From: Miltoncostaea sp050250915
Lineage (GTDB): Bacteria > Actinomycetota > Thermoleophilia > Miltoncostaeales > Miltoncostaeaceae
Length of the DNA: 64,000 bases
Reading direction: 5' to 3'
Assembly: GCA_050250915.1 (NCBI GenBank)
Contig: JBFWNT010000006.1
Span: 1 to 64,000 of the forward strand
Shown here: positions 34,301-49,200 of the stretch, piece after piece
Layout: each line of letters begins with the position of its first letter
How positions within the stretch are numbered: the stretch's first letter is position 1
The notes under the pieces: generated by a model
Database searches by the model: none
What the model saw: the letters and a program-made list of their open reading frames with translations, nothing else
Told to the model about the DNA's origin: nothing
Position numbers and translations under genes: made by a program

Positions 34301-37300
34301 GGCGCGCTCGCGGCCCTGGTGGAGCGCGCGGCCACCACGGTGCGCGCCGAGGGCGCGTACCTGCTGGGCCGGGCCCCCGCACCCGGGCCGGAGCTCGAGC
34401 ACGCGACGCTGATGGCCGCGCGGCGGGTGGAGGACGACCTGGCGGTGGCGCTGGCGGAGCGCTCGCCGGACCTGGGGCGGGCGCAGACGTGGCCGGGGCT
34501 CCTGGCCGACACCGTCGAGCTCTGGTACTCGGCGTGGTGGGTGGCGACGCTGCCGCCGCGGCGCCTCGAGACGGCCGGGTGCCCGCGGCTGTCCGGCGCC
34601 CTCGAGGCCCGGCTCGGTGCCGTCACGGACGGCTACGACGGGGCGGCCGAGGCGCTGCGGGAGGGGTTCCCGCCCCCCGCGCCGCCCGGACCGGCGCGCG
34701 ACGACGTCGAGGTGGCGCGCTGCGTGGCCGCCGCCGCCCACGCCGGCGAGCGCGAGGCCCTCGTCGGGGCGCTCGCCATCCGCAGCTGGGTGCGCGAGCT
34801 CGAGGCCGGGTTGGGGCGGATGACGGACCGGCTGCGCACCGGCCCGCTCCGGGCGGAGGGCTAGGAGGCCTTCCGGCGGGAGGCGGCGGTCTTCTTGGCC
34901 GGCGCCTCCCCGGCCTTCGCCTTGGCGGCCGACTTCTTGGCCGTGGAGCGCTTGCGGGCGGGCTTCTTGGCCGCCCCGTCGCCCTCGCCGCCGCCTGCGA
35001 CGCCGCGCAGGCGGCTCTCCTCCAGGTCGAGCTGCTCGTCCTTCGCGCGGGCCTCGGCCGCCGCGGGCGCCGCGTCCTCGCCACCGCCGGCGGCGGCGAG
35101 GCTGGCCTTCAGGGCCGCCATCAGGTCGATGACCGGGGCGGGCTCCGGGGCCTCCTCGGGCTCGGCGATCTCCGTGCCCTCCGCCTTGGCGTGCAGGAAG
35201 TCGAGCAGCGCCTTGCGGGTCTCGTTGGGGTAGGCCTCCGGCTCGAACGGCCGGGCGAGGCCCTCCACCAGCTGCTCGGCCATCTGGAGCTCCGCGTCGG
35301 ACACGTCGACGTCGGCGAGCCGCTCGCTGATCTCCCCGCGGTCCTTCAGCCGGATGTCCTCGGGGTAGTAGAGCGTCTCCAGGGTCAGCATCCCCTCGGA
35401 GGCGCGCAGCAGCACCAGGTGCTCCTTGGTGGAGAGCACGAAGCGCCCGATGGCGGCGCGATCCTTCTGCTCCATCGCCGTCATCAGCAGCTTGTACGGC
35501 CGCTCCGCCCGCTCCTGGGGCTCCAGCCAGTACGCGCGCTCGAAGAACACCGGGTCGACCTCGGCGGCGTCGACGAACTGGAGGATCCGGATCGTCTTCT
35601 CCTGGCGGGCGGCGAACTGCTCCAGCTCCCCGTCCTCCACCGGCAGGTAGCGGCCCTTGGAGACCTCCCAGCCCTTCACGGTCTCGTCGGAGGTGACCTC
35701 GCGGTCGTTGACGGGGTCCCAGCGCTTCTGCTTCACGGGCTGGCCCGTCTCGCGCGCCAGGGTCCGGAAGCTCACGTCGCTGCGCTGCTGCGCCAGCCCC
35801 ACGGAGACGGGGATGGTGACCAGCCCGAACGAGACGAAGCCGTTCCAGATCGCGCGCATGCCCGGTGCTTCCCCCTCGGTCCCCGGCTATCCGGCCGACG
35901 ACGTGGACGGCGGGCCGCCGTTGCCGCCGCCGACGCTCCCGGCGGATCCGCGGCCCACCTGCATCATCTCGATCAACTCCACCGGGAACGGCAGGATGAG
36001 CGTCGTGGTGCGCTCGTTGCTGCCGATCTCGTTCATGGTCTGGAGGTAGCGCAGCTGGAGCGCCGCCGGCTGCGCGCCGATGACGGCGGCGGCCTGCGCC
36101 AGCTTCTCGGACGCCTGGTACTCACCGTCGGCGGCGATGATCTTCGCGCGCCGCTCGCGCTCGGCCTCCGCCTGGCGGGCGATGGCCCGCTGCATGGTGG
36201 TCGGCAGCTCCACGTCCTTCACCTCGACCACCGAGACCTTCACGCCCCACGGGTGGGTCTGCTCGTCGATGATCACCTGGAGGCGCTCGTTGATCTGGTC
36301 GCGCTCCGACAGCAGCTGGTCCAGGTCGACCTGGCCGAGCACGCTGCGGAGGGTGGTCTGGCTGATCTGCGACGTCGCGACCAGGTAGTTCTCGACCTGC
36401 ACGATCGCCTTCGCCGCGTCGATCACGCGGAAGTAGGCGACGGCGTTGACCTTCACGGTGACGTTGTCGCGGGTGATGACCTCCTGCGGCGGCACGTTCA
36501 GCGTGATCGTGCGGAGGTCGACCTTCACGGCCTTGTCGACGAACGGGATCAGGATGAACAGGCCAGGACCCTTGATCCCGAGCAGCCGGCCGAGGCGGAA
36601 GACCACGCCCCGCTCGTACTCCCGCGCCACCTTCACCGCCGAGAACAGGAAGATCAGGACGACAATCAGTAGGACGATCACCACATAGGCAGCGGCCATG
36701 CGGGCGTCACCCCTCTCCGGCTCGTCGGTGGCGGCCCGGTACCGGGCCTCGTCACCGAGGGTACCAGCGACCGCCGGTTGGGCTACGCTTCCGCGGATCG
36801 TGCCCGACCTCCCGGCCCCGACGGATCTCCTTCCGCACCGCCCGCCGTTCCTCTTCGTGGACGAGATCCTCGATCTCGTGCCCGGCGAGTCCGCGCGTGC
36901 GCGGTGGCGCGTGGACCCCGACGCCGCGTTCTTCGCCGGCCACTTCCCCGGCAACCCGATCCTGCCCGGGGTCATCATCGTGGAGGCGCTCGCGCAGACC
37001 GGCGCCCTCGCCGCGCTCGCCGATCCGGAGACCGCCGGCAAGCTGGCCCTGTTCGGCGGCATCGGGCAGGCGCGCTTCCGTCGCGTCGTGCGCCCCGGGG
37101 AGGACCTGCTGCTCGAGACCACCCTCACCCGCCGCCGCGGCCCGCTGGGCCAGGGGGCGGGTACCGCGAGCGTCGACGGCGTCACCGCATGCACCGCCGA
37201 GCTCACCTTCGCACTCGTCGACCCGGAGTCCGCATGATCGTCGCCATGTTCCCCGGCCAGGGGTCCCAGGTCGTCGGCATGGGCAGCGCCCTCGCCGACG

Positions 37301-40300
37301 CCTTCCCTACGGCCCGCCGCACCTTCGAGGAGGCCGACGACGTCCTCGGCTACGCGCTGTCGGAGATCTGCTTCGCCGGCCCCGCCGAGCGGCTCACGCA
37401 GACCGACGTGTGCCAACCGGCGCTGGTGGCGGCGTCCACCGCGGCGTTCCGGGTGGCCCGGGAGGAGGCGGGGCTCACCCCCGCCCTGGTGATCGGGCAC
37501 TCGCTGGGCGAGTACTCGGCGCTGGTCGCGGCCGGGGCGATGGGCTTCGCCGAGGCGCTGCGGATCGTGTCGGAGCGCGGCGCGGCGATGCGCGCCGCGG
37601 GTGCCGCGACGCCCGGGGCGATGGTGGCGGTGCTCGGCCTGGGCGACGACGACGTCCGCGAGCTGGCCGCGGAGGCCGGCGACGCGTGGCCGGCCAACTA
37701 CAACTGCCCCGGGCAGGTGGTGGTCTCCGGCACCCTCGCGGCGATCGAGCGCCTGGAGGCGCTCGCCGGCGACCGCGGCGCGCGCACGGCGCGCCTGGCG
37801 GTCGACGGCGCGTTCCACTCGCCGCTCGTGGCCCAGGCGGCCGACCGCCTGCGGCCCGCGCTGGACGCGTGGGGGCCCGTGGACCCCGACCCGCCGTTCC
37901 TCTCCACCACGACCGTCGCGGTGGAGCCGCCCGCGCGGCTGCGCGAGATCCTGGTCGACCAGGTCACGGCGCCCGTGCGGTTCGGCGACGGCGTACAGGC
38001 CGCGATCGACATGGGCGCCGAGCGGTTCGTGGAGGTCGGGCCCGGCAAGGTGCTGTCGGGGCTGGTGCGGCGGGTGCAGCGCGGCACGGCGGTCGGGCAG
38101 CTGGGCGAGCCCGCCGACGTCGACGCGCTGGCGGCCGCCTGATGCCCGTCGCGCTCGTCACCGGCGCCAGCCGGGGGATCGGCGCGGCATGCGCTCGCGC
38201 GCTCGCGCGCGACGGCTTCGACGTGGCGGTGGGCTATGCGGCCGACGCCGACGGCGCCGCGGCGACCGCGGCCGACGTGCGGGCGGCGGGTCGCGCGGCG
38301 TCCGTGCACCAGGCCGACGTGGCCGACGAGGCCCAGGCCGCCGCGATGGTGGAGGCGGCCGAGGAGGCGCTCGGGCCGCTCGACGCGCTGGTGCTGAACG
38401 CCGGGATCACCCGCGACGGCCTGGCCGTGCGGATGAGCGACGAGGACTGGTCGGCGGTCATCGACACCAACCTCTCCGGGGCGTTCTACACGGCCCGCCC
38501 GGCCCTGCGCGGCATGCTGCGCCGCCGCGCGGGGTCGATCGTGGCCGTGTCGTCGATCGTGGGGCTCATCGGCAACCCCGGCCAGGTCAACTACGCCGCC
38601 GCCAAGGCCGGGATGATCGGCATGGTGCGCGCCCTGGCCCGCGAGGCCGGCGCCCGCGGCGTGCGGGTCAACGCCGTCGCCCCCGGCTACATCGCCACCG
38701 ACATGACGGCCGCGCTGGCCGACGAGCACCGCGACGCCCTGCTTGCGCAGACGCCGCTCGGGCGGCTCGGCGACCCGGAGGACGTGGCCAACGCGGTCGC
38801 GTTCCTGTGCTCGCCGGCGGCCGCCTTCGTGACCGGGGCCGTGCTGTCGGTCGACGGCGGGCTGGCGATGTCGTGACGGGCCGCCGCCGTGTCGTGATCA
38901 CCGGCATCGGGCTGGTGACCTCGCTCGGGATCGGGCGGCAGGAGAACTGGGAGGCGGCGCTCGCGGGCCGCAGCGGCGCGGCGATCGCCTCGTTCGAGCC
39001 CCTCGACACCCGCACCACCATCGCGTGCGAGGTGAAGGGCTTCGAGCCCTCCGACTTCATGGATCGCCGGGTGGCGCGGCGGATGGACCGCTTCGCCCAG
39101 CTGGCGGTCGCGTCCGGCCGGATGGCGCTGGAGGACGCGGGGCTGGTCATCGACGCGTCGATCGCGCCGCGCATCGGCGCCCTGGTCGGCAGCGGGATCG
39201 GCGGCCTGGACACGTTCGTCCAGCAGGTGATGAGCGTCGAGGAGAAGGGCCCGGACCGCCTGTCGCCGCTGTTCATCCCGATGGTGATCGCCAACATGGC
39301 GGCGGCGCAGGTCTCGATGGAGCTGGGGCTCCAGGGCCCGCTCTCCACGATCTCCACGGCGTGCGCGTCGGGCAACCACGCCCTAGGCGACGCCACCGAG
39401 ATGATCCGCAGCGGGCGGGCCGACGCGATGCTGGCGGGCGGCGCCGAGGCCAGCGTGACGCGCGTGGGCGTCGGCGCCTTCAACGCGATGCGGGCCCTCT
39501 CGACCCGCAACGACGACCCCGAGGGCGCCAGCCGCCCGTTCGACCGCGGCCGCGACGGCTTCGTGATGGGCGAGGCGGGCGCCGTGCTCGTGCTGGAGGC
39601 CCTCGAGCACGCCGAGGCCCGCGGCGCGGAGCCGATCTGCGAGGTGCTGGGCTACGGCCTGAGCGGCGACGCCCACCACCTGACCGAGCCCGACCCCACC
39701 GGGCAGGCGCCCGCGGCCGCCGTCGCGATGGCGCTGGAGGAGGCGGGGGTCGCGCCGGGGGAGATCGACTACATCAACGCCCACGCCACCTCCACGCCGG
39801 TGGGCGACCCCAGCGAGGTGCGCGCGCTCAAGCTGGCGCTGGGCGAGGACGTGGCGGCGCGGACGCCGGTGTCGTCCACCAAGTCGATGCACGGCCACTG
39901 CCTGGGGGCCGCCGGCGGCGTGGAGGGCGCCCTGACCGCGCTGGCGGTGAAGGAAGGGCGCATCCCGCCGACGATCAACCTGCACGACCTCGACCCGGAG
40001 TGCGCCGGCGTCGACCACGTCGCCAACGTCGCGCGCGAGGCCGACATCCGGGTGGCGGTGTCCAACGCGTTCGGCTTCGGCGGGCACAACGCGATCCTGG
40101 TGCTCGGCCGCATGGGGGACCGGTAGCGGCCCCCGAGGGGTCCCCGCCGGGGGCGACCCCGCCGGGTCGCCTGCCGGGGTGGCGCGCCCGCCTGAACCGG
40201 GCGGCGACGCGGATCTACGGCCCGCGCCGGGGCCTGGAGGGCTTCCACTGGCTGGCCGGCGAGCGGGTGGCGGTGGGCGCGATGCCGGTGGGGGACGCCG

Positions 40301-43182
40301 TCTCGCGGCTGCCCGACCTCGGCGTGACCCACGTCATCAACTGCCGCGCCGGCCTCCAGACGCGGATCTCCAGCGACCTCTGGGCCGAGCGCCAGGTGTT
40401 CGGCGCCGACCACGTGATGGCCGCGCCGATGTGGGACCACGGCCGGGACCAGCCGGCGGCGCTGTGGGCGCCCGCCGCCGAGTTCGGCGCGCGCGTGCTG
40501 GAGGACGACCCGGCGGCGGGGCTGCTGGTGCACTGCCAGCAGGGCCGCCGCCGCTCCGCGATGGTGGCCTACGCGATCCTGCGGCTGCGCGGCCACGACC
40601 CCGAGGAGGCGGAGCGGCTGGTGGTCGACCACCGCACCCCGGCGGTCCTGGTTCCGGCCTACAAGCAGAGCGTGGAGCGGTGGCTCGCGGACGCCCGTCC
40701 GGCCACGCCGCCGACCCCCTGACATAATCGGCGGTTCAGTGTCCAAGCACCCGATCACGGTCTCGGTCGACAAGCTGCTGCGCAAGCGGCCCGACACGCC
40801 GCCGCCCCGCAAGCTGCCGGCCGACCAGCGGTCCTGCCCCACGTGTCAGAGCCACTGGCGCGCCGACGAGCTGCGCCTGAACATGGGCGTCTGCCTGTCG
40901 TGCGGGCACCACTTCCCGGTGGGCGCCCGGGAGCGGCTCGACCAGCTGTCGGAGGGGTCCCCCTGGCAGGAGCTGTGGCCGGAGCTGCGCGCCAGCGACC
41001 CGCTCCAGTTCGTCGACCTCCAGCCCTACCCCGACCGGGTGGAGCGCGCGGAGGCCGCCGGCGGCACCGAGGCGCTCGTGTGCGCTGAGATCGACATCCG
41101 CGACCACCGCTGCGTCGCGGCGATCATGGACTTCAGCTTCCTCGGCGGCAGCATGGGCTCGGTGGTGGGCGAGAAGCTCGCCCGCGCCGCCGACCGCTGC
41201 GTCGAGCGGGGCCTGCCGCTCGTGTGCGTCACGGCGTCGGGCGGCGCCCGGATGCAGGAGGGCGTGATCGCCCTGATGCAGATGGCCAAGACGATCGTCG
41301 CGTTCGAGCTGATGCAGGACGCCGAGCTGCCCGTGATCGTGGTGCTGGTGCACCCCACCACCGGCGGCGTCTGGGCATCGTTCGCCTCGATCGGCGACAT
41401 CACCTACGCCGAGCCCGGCGCGCTCATCTCGTTCTCCGGCCCCCGCGTGATCGAGCAGACCACGCGCGAGAAGCTGCCGCCCGAGTTCGGGCGCGCCGAG
41501 ACCCAGCTCACCAACGGCCAGGTCGACGACGTGGTCGACCGCCGGGAGCTGGCGGCCCGGATCAGCAAGGTCCTCTCGATCGTCGAGCGCCCGAGCGGCC
41601 TGGACCCGCCGCCGGCGGTCACGTGGGCGCAGCAGAACGCCGAGCGCGTCGGGGCGGCCGCCCGGAACCTGCCGGACCAGGCCCGCCGCATGGTCAAGAA
41701 GGTGACGAAGACCGACGGCGAGGAGCCGGCCCGATGAGCGTCGCCGGCCGGCGCGGCGGCCGCTTCGTGCGGCGCCTCGCGACCCGCCTGGGAGGCCAGG
41801 GCGGCCACGAGAGCGCGTCGGCGATCTGGGAGACGGTCCAGCTCGCCCGGCACCAGGACCGGCCCTACCCGCTCGACTACATCGCGCGGCTGCTGCCGGA
41901 GTGGGAGGAGCTCCACGGGGACCGCTACTACGGCGACGACGCCGCGATCGTGGCCGGCATCGGCCGCGGGCCGTTCGGGCCGGTGGCCGTCATCGGCCAC
42001 CAGAAGGGCCGCGACACCAACGACCGCACCTACCGCAACTTCGGCATGCCCGGCCCCGAGGGCTACCGCAAGGGCATGCGGGTCATGGCGCTGGCCGACA
42101 AGCTCAACATCCCGGTGATCACGCTCATCGACACGCCCGGCGCGTACCCGGGCGCCTCGGCCGAGGAGCGGGGCCAGGGCGGCGCGATCGCGCGCAGCAT
42201 GCAGACGATGCTGCGGCTGCGGGTGCCGTCCATCGCGGTCGTCATCGGCGAGGGCTCCTCCGGGGGCGCCCTGGCGCTGGGCGTGGCGGACCGCGTGATG
42301 ATGCTCGAGAACTCGACCTACTCGGTCATCTCCCCCGAGGGCGGCGCCGCCATCCTGTGGCGCGACGCGGCCCGCGCGAGGGACGCGGCGTCGGCGTTCC
42401 AGCCGACGGCGGCGAACTGCTACCGCTGGGGCATCGCCGACGTGGTGGTGCCGGAGCCCGGCGGCGGCGCGCACCGCGACCACGACGAGGCGGCGCGCCT
42501 GCTCGGCAACTACCTGTCGCGCGCCCTGCGCGACCTGGGCGCGCTGTCGCCCGCCGAGCGCAAGCGCCTGCGCCGCGAGCGCTACCGGCGCATCGGGGCG
42601 TACCGCGAGGTCGCCGCCGGCGACCCCACCGCGATGGCCGCGGGCCGCGGGCCCGACGCCTCCTCCAACGGGGGCGGCGCACCGTCCTCCGCGTAGGGCC
42701 CGGGCGCCCCTGACCGTGGGCGACCGGGCGCCGGCGGACTACCTCCGCGCGATCCTGACCGCGCGGGTGTACGACGTGGCGCGGGAGACCGAGCTGACCC
42801 GCGCCCCCGGCCTTTCGGCCCGGACGGGGTGCACCGTGCTGCTGAAGCGCGAGGACGGCCAGCCCGGCTTCTCGTTCAAGGTGCGCGGCGCCTACAACCG
42901 CATGTCGGCCCTCGGGCCGGACGAGCTGGCGCGCGGGGTCATCGCCGCGTCGGCGGGGAACCACGCGCAGGGCGTGGCGCTGTCGGCGGCGCGCCTCGGG
43001 TGCGCCGCCGTCATCGTGATGCCGGTCACCACCCCGCGGGTGAAGGTCGAGGCGGTGCGGGCCCTCGGCGGCGACCGGGTGGAGGTGGTGCTGGAGGGCG
43101 ACTCCTACAGCGACGCCAAGGCCCGCGCCGACGCGATCGCCGCGGAGCGCGACCTGGTGTTCGTGCACCCGTTCGACGACCC

Positions 43183-43213
<31 letters not shown>

Positions 43214-46200
43214 ATGGAGATCCTGCGGCAGCGACCCGGTCCCCTGGACGCGATCTTCGTGGCCGTCGGGGGCGGCGGCCTGATCGCCGGGATCGCCGCC
43301 TACGTCAAGACGCTGCGCCCCGGCGTCCGCGTGATCGGCGTCCAGACCGAGGACTCGGACGCGATGGCCCGGTCGCTGGAGGCCGGGGCCCGTGTGGCGC
43401 TGGACGACGTGGGACTGTTCTCCGACGGCACCGCCGTGCGCCAGGTGGGCGAGGAGACGTTCCGCCTGTGCCGCGAGCTGGTGGACGAGGTGGTGCGCGT
43501 CGACGCCGACGCCGTGTGCGCCGCGATCAAGGACGTGTTCGAGGACACCCGCAGCATCCTGGAGCCCGCGGGCGCCCTCGCCGTCGCGGGCCTGAAGGCG
43601 TGGGCGGCCCGCGAGGGGCGCGCCGACGCGACCCTGGTGGCCGTGGCGTGCGGGGCGAACATGAACTTCGACCGCCTCCGGTTCGTCGCGGAGCGGGCCG
43701 AGGTGGGCGAGGCCCGCGAGGCCGTGTTCGCGGTCACGGTCCCGGAGGAGCGCGGCTCGTTCCGGCGGTTCTGCGCCACCCTCGACGGGCACGGCGTCAC
43801 GGAGTTCAACTACCGGATCGCCGACGGGGAGCGGGCGCACCTGTTCGTGGGCCTCCAGGTGAGTGGGCGCGAGGACGCCGCCCGCATCGCGGCGCGGCTG
43901 GAGGGGGCGGGCTTCCCGACGCTCGACCTCACCGACGACGAGCTGGCCAAGCAGCACCTGCGCCACATGGTCGGCGGCCGGTCGGGGCGCGCCGGCGACG
44001 AGCTGCTCTACCGGTTCGAGTTCCCCGAGCGCCCGGGGGCGCTGCTGCGGTTCCTGTCCGCCATGAGCCCGAACTGGAACATCTCGCTGTTCCACTACCG
44101 CAACGAGGGCGCCGACTACGGCCGCATCCTGGTGGGGATCCAGGTGCCGCCCGCCGACGCGGAGGCGTTCCGGGCGTTCCTGGCGACCCTCGGCTATCCG
44201 CACTCCGAGGAGACGGGCAACCCGGCGTACCGGCTGTTCCTGCGCGGGGACGCCTGAGCGTCCCGCCGGGTCAGCGGCCTGCCGACTCCTCCAGCAGCGC
44301 CACCAGCTCCCGGCAGAAGTCGGGGATGTCCGCCACCACGCGGCCCCAGACGAGGTTGCCGTCGCGGAAGGCGGGCGCGTCGACCCACTCGGCGCCCACG
44401 TTCACCAGGTCGTCCTTGATGCCGAGCGAGCCGGTCGCCCTCGCCCCGACGATGCCGGCCGAGATCGCGACGCTGCCGCCGTGGCAGATGATTCCGATCG
44501 GCAGGCCGCGCGCGTGGACGCCGCGCACCAGCTCCAGGATGGCGGGGTCTCGGCGCATCTTGTCGGGCGCCCAACCGCCGGGGATCACCAGGCCGTCGAG
44601 CGTCTCGGCGCCCACGGCGTCGGCGGTGGCCTCGGCCTGCACCTTCAGGCCGTTCTTGCCGTGGTGGACGTCGGTGTCCGACCCGACGGCGATCACGGTG
44701 GCGCCCTCCTCCTGGATGCGCATCACGGTGACCCAGAACTCCAGGTCCTCGACGCCCTCGGCGACGAGGACGGCGTAGCGGCGTCCGGCGAGGCTCACGC
44801 GGTGAACGGTAGCGGGCCCCGCGGTGCGGGGCCCGCCCCGTCGGTCAGCCGAGCGCGCGGGCGGCGTCCGTCGCGACGGCCTCCGGGGCGGCCGGGCCGC
44901 CCTCGAGGATCCGCGACAGGCGCAGCGCGCCGTCGAGCAGCTCGCGATTGGTTGCGGGGTGCTCGGGGAGCACGCCCACCGTGGCGGCAAGCTCGCGGTG
45001 CCAGCGCTGCATCTCGGCGCTCGGCCGGCGATCCGGATCCACACGGACCATGTCCAGGACGAGGGCCATGAACCCCCGCAATGCGGCCCGGGGATCGGGT
45101 CCCTGGGTCATAGGCGAGCCTCCTTGCTCGGCGGTGGCGAACGGGCGGGACATCCTGTCCCGCCTGGATCAAATCGTCCGGGGCTCGTCCGAGTTGAGCC
45201 GCGAGGCGGGCGGAGATCTCTACGCGGACGCCGGCCGGGGGTCGATCACCCGCAGCACCGGTCCGGGCGTCACGTGCACCTCGCGGTGGCGGCCCAGCGG
45301 CTCGCCGTCGGCCTGCAACGGCGCGGGTTCCGGCGAGCGGATCACCAGGCCCACCGGAGCCCTGCCGCCGACGAGGACGGGGCCGTCCAGGGGCAGCTCG
45401 CCGCCCCGCAGGGCCCGGACGCCCAGGCGCCCCAGCTCGTGGGGGCGGGCCCGGGTGAGCGCCACCCACGCCAGGCGGCCGTCGAACGCCGCGCCGGGCG
45501 CGAGGTCCAGGGGCCGCCGCCCCAGGTAGGTGTAGGGCGTCCCGCACGCGACGAGCACGGCGACGGCCTCCGGCCCGGCGGCGCCGTTCACCTCCACCGC
45601 GAGCCGGGGCACGCGGTGACTGCGGACGGCCGCGATCGCGGCCCCCAGGGCGAAGCCCGCCTGGCGCAGGCGACGCTTGGTGCGGGGCCGCGACTCGATC
45701 CACTCGACGGTGGCGGCGTCCAGGCCCACACCGCAGTTGATGGCGAACACGTGGGGCTCGCCGTCGGCGTGGAGCAGGCCCAGCGACGCCTCGCGCACCA
45801 CCGGGTGGTCCAGCGACCGGGCCAGGACGGGGATGGCGCGGTCGGCCGACGGCGGCCAGCCGATCGCGCGGGCGAACACGTTGGCGTTGCCGCCGGGCAG
45901 CGGGGCCAGGACGACCGGCCCACCGGCCAGCGCGCCGGCGACGTCGGCGACCGTGCCGTCGCCGCCGACGGTCACCACCACGGCGGCGCCCTCCCCGGCG
46001 GCCTGCACGGCGAGGCGCCCGGCGTCGCCGGGGGCCTTCGTCACCAGCGACCACTCCAGGCCGTGGGGGGCCAGGGCGCGCACCACCCGCTGGCGCAGGT
46101 CCCGGGAGGCCTTGGTGGCCGCCGGGTTCACGATCAGGGCGACGGGGCCGCTCACGCGTCCATCAGGGTCAGCTCGAGCCGGGCCAGGTAGGCGGCGACC

Positions 46201-49200
46201 AGGCCGGCGAGGGTCGCCGGGACGTCGGCCATCGGCAGGTGGCGCGCGCCGGGGATCACGACCATGTGGGCGTGGGGCAACTCGCGGGCGAGCTCCTCCG
46301 ACAGCCAGGGCGGCGTCAGCGGGTCGTCGGCGCCGGCGACCACCAGCACCGGCACCCGCACCGCGGCCAGGCGCCCGCGCAGGTCGACCGTGCGGCAGGC
46401 GGCGTAGTCGGCCTCCAGGACGCCCGGCCCGCAGGCGTCGATGGCGTCGCGGGCCGCCCGGGCGCCGGGGCCGTCGGGGTCGTCCGCGAAGCCCGCCATC
46501 AGGCGCTCGCGCTCGGCGGCGAAGTCGCCGCGGAGGCGGGCCATGGCGTGCTCGGGCACCGGCAGGCGCGCGCCGCTCGCGACCACCACCAGCCCGTCGA
46601 CCAGCTCCGGGCGCGTCCGGGCCACCTCCAGCGCCGCGGCCCCGCCCAGGGAGTGGCCCACCAGGGCGCGCGGCGCGGGGATGCGCTCCAGGGCCTCGGC
46701 CAGCGCGCGGCCGATGTCGCCGACGTCGCGCAGGGCCTCGCCGTCGGGGTGCCCGGGCAGCTCCAGGGCGACGGCGCCGGCCAGGCGGGCGGCGAGCGGC
46801 TCCCACACGCGGTGCCCCCCGCCGGACCCGTGGATCAGAATCGGTCGCGGCGCGCTCATCGGGGCGATCGTATGCCCCCCGCGCTGCCGGGAGGGGCCTG
46901 GTAGCCTCGAAGGGTGGATCGCCTGCTCATCGCCTGTGATTTCGACGGCACGATCACCGAGCGGGACACGCTCCACGTGATCGTCGAGGAGTTCGGCACG
47001 CGCGGGCTGTGGGGCGCCATCGAGCCCCGCCTGCGCGCCGGCGAGGTCACGCTGGAGCAGGCGATGCAGGAGGAGTTCGCGTCGGTGCGGGCCACGCCCG
47101 AGCAGGTGCGCGACGTGGTGCGCCGCTCGGCGGGGCTGCGACCCGGCTTCAGCCGCCTGGTGGGGTGGGCGGCCGACGGCGGCCACCGGCTCATCATCTT
47201 CTCGTCGGGGTTCCGCTCGGTGATCCGCGACGTGCTGGCCGGGATGGGGCACGACGAGATCGAGGTGGTCAGCCACGACGCCGTCTTCACCGAGGACGGC
47301 GCCGAGATCCTGTGGTCCGACCGGGGCGAGACGTGCGGCGTCTGCGGCCGCCGCTGCAAGCGCCACGACCTGCGCCAGCGCCACCGGGGGGAGACGGTGG
47401 TGCTCATCGGCGACGGCATCTCCGACCTCTGCGTCGCCAAGACGGCCGACCTCGTCTTCGCCCGCGCGCACCTGGCGCGCGACCTGACCGCCGCCGGCAT
47501 CCCGTTCGTCCCGTTCGACGACTTCGACGAGGTCCGCGAGAGGCTGCGCGCAGGGCGGATCCTGGCGGCATGAGCGACGGCGGATGGCGGCCCGTCCCCC
47601 CGGCCTCGGCCTGGGGGGAGATGGAGGAGCGCGCCCTCGCGTTCTGGCGCGAGCGCGACGTGTTCGCGCGATCGCTGGAGCAGCGCGCGGGCGAGCCGCC
47701 GTGGGTGTTCTACGAGGGGCCGCCGACCGCGAACGGGCGGCCGGGCTCCCACCACGTGCTCTCGCGGGTGTTCAAGGACATCTTCCCGCGCTTCCAGACC
47801 ATGCGCGGGCGGTTCGTCGACCGCCGCGGCGGCTGGGACTGCCACGGCCTGCCCGTGGAGCTCGAGGTGGAGAAGCGCCTGGGCATCTCCGGCAAGCCGG
47901 AGATCGAGGCGTACGGCATCGCGGAGTTCAACGCACTGTGCCGCGAGTCGGTGCTGACGTACCTGGACGAGTGGGAGCGCCTGACCGAGCGGATCGGCTT
48001 CTGGATCGACACCGACCGCGCCTACCGCACCATGGACTCCACCTACGTCGAGAGCGTGTGGTGGAGCCTCGCCGAGCTGCACCGGCGCGGCCAGCTGTAC
48101 CAGAGCGACAAGGTCGTCCCCTACTGCCCTCGCTGCGGCACCGCCCTGTCGAGCCACGAGGTGGCCCTGGGCTACGAGGACGTCGACGACCCGTCGGTGT
48201 ACGTCCGTTTCCGCCTGCGCGACGAGGACGCCTCGCTGCTGGTCTGGACCACCACCCCGTGGACGCTGCCGTCCAACCAGGCGGCCGCCGTCGCCCCCGA
48301 CGTGACGTACGCGGCCGTCGAGGTGGGCGACGAGACGCTCATCCTGGCCGAGCCGCTCGTGGCGAAGGTGCTCGGCGAGGAGGCGCGGCCGGTGCGGACC
48401 TTCCCCGCCTCGGAGCTGGTGGGCCGGGAGTACGAGCCGCCCTTCCCGTACATCGAGGGCGCCCACCGCGTGGTCGACGCCCCGTTCGTGACCACGGGCG
48501 ACGGCACCGGGATCGTCCACATCGCGCCCGCCTTCGGCGAGGACGACATGGCCACGGCCCGCCACCACGGGCTCGACGCGCCCAACCCGGTGGGCCCGGA
48601 CGGCCGCTTCACCGACGCGGTCGGCGTCTTCGGCGGGCGCCTCGTGAAGGAGGCCGACCCGGACCTGATCGAGGACCTGGACCGGCGCGGGGTGCTGTTC
48701 CGCTCCGAGCTGTACCGCCACGCCTACCCTCATTGCTGGCGCTGCGGCACGCCGCTCCTCTACTACGCCAAGCCCTCCTGGTACATCCGCACGACCGCGG
48801 TGAAGGACCGGATGCTGGAGGTCAACGCGGAGATCGGCTGGCACCCCGAGCGGGTGCGCGACGGGCGCTTCGGCAAGTGGCTGGAGGGCAACGTCGACTG
48901 GGCCATCTCGCGCGACCGCTACTGGGGCACGCCCCTGCCGCTGTGGCGCTGCGGCGACTGCGGCACCGTCGACGCGGTCGGCTCGTTCGCCGAGCTGGCC
49001 GAGCGGGCCACGGCCCCGCTGGCCGAGCCGTTCGACCCGCACCGGCCGTTCGTGGACGACGTGGCGCTCACCTGCGGCTGCGGCGGCGAGATGCGCCGCG
49101 AGCCCGAGGTCATCGACGTCTGGTACGACAGCGGCGCGATGCCCTTCGCGCAGGACCACCACCCGTTCGCGACGGGCGGGGACCTGACCGGGAAGGTGCC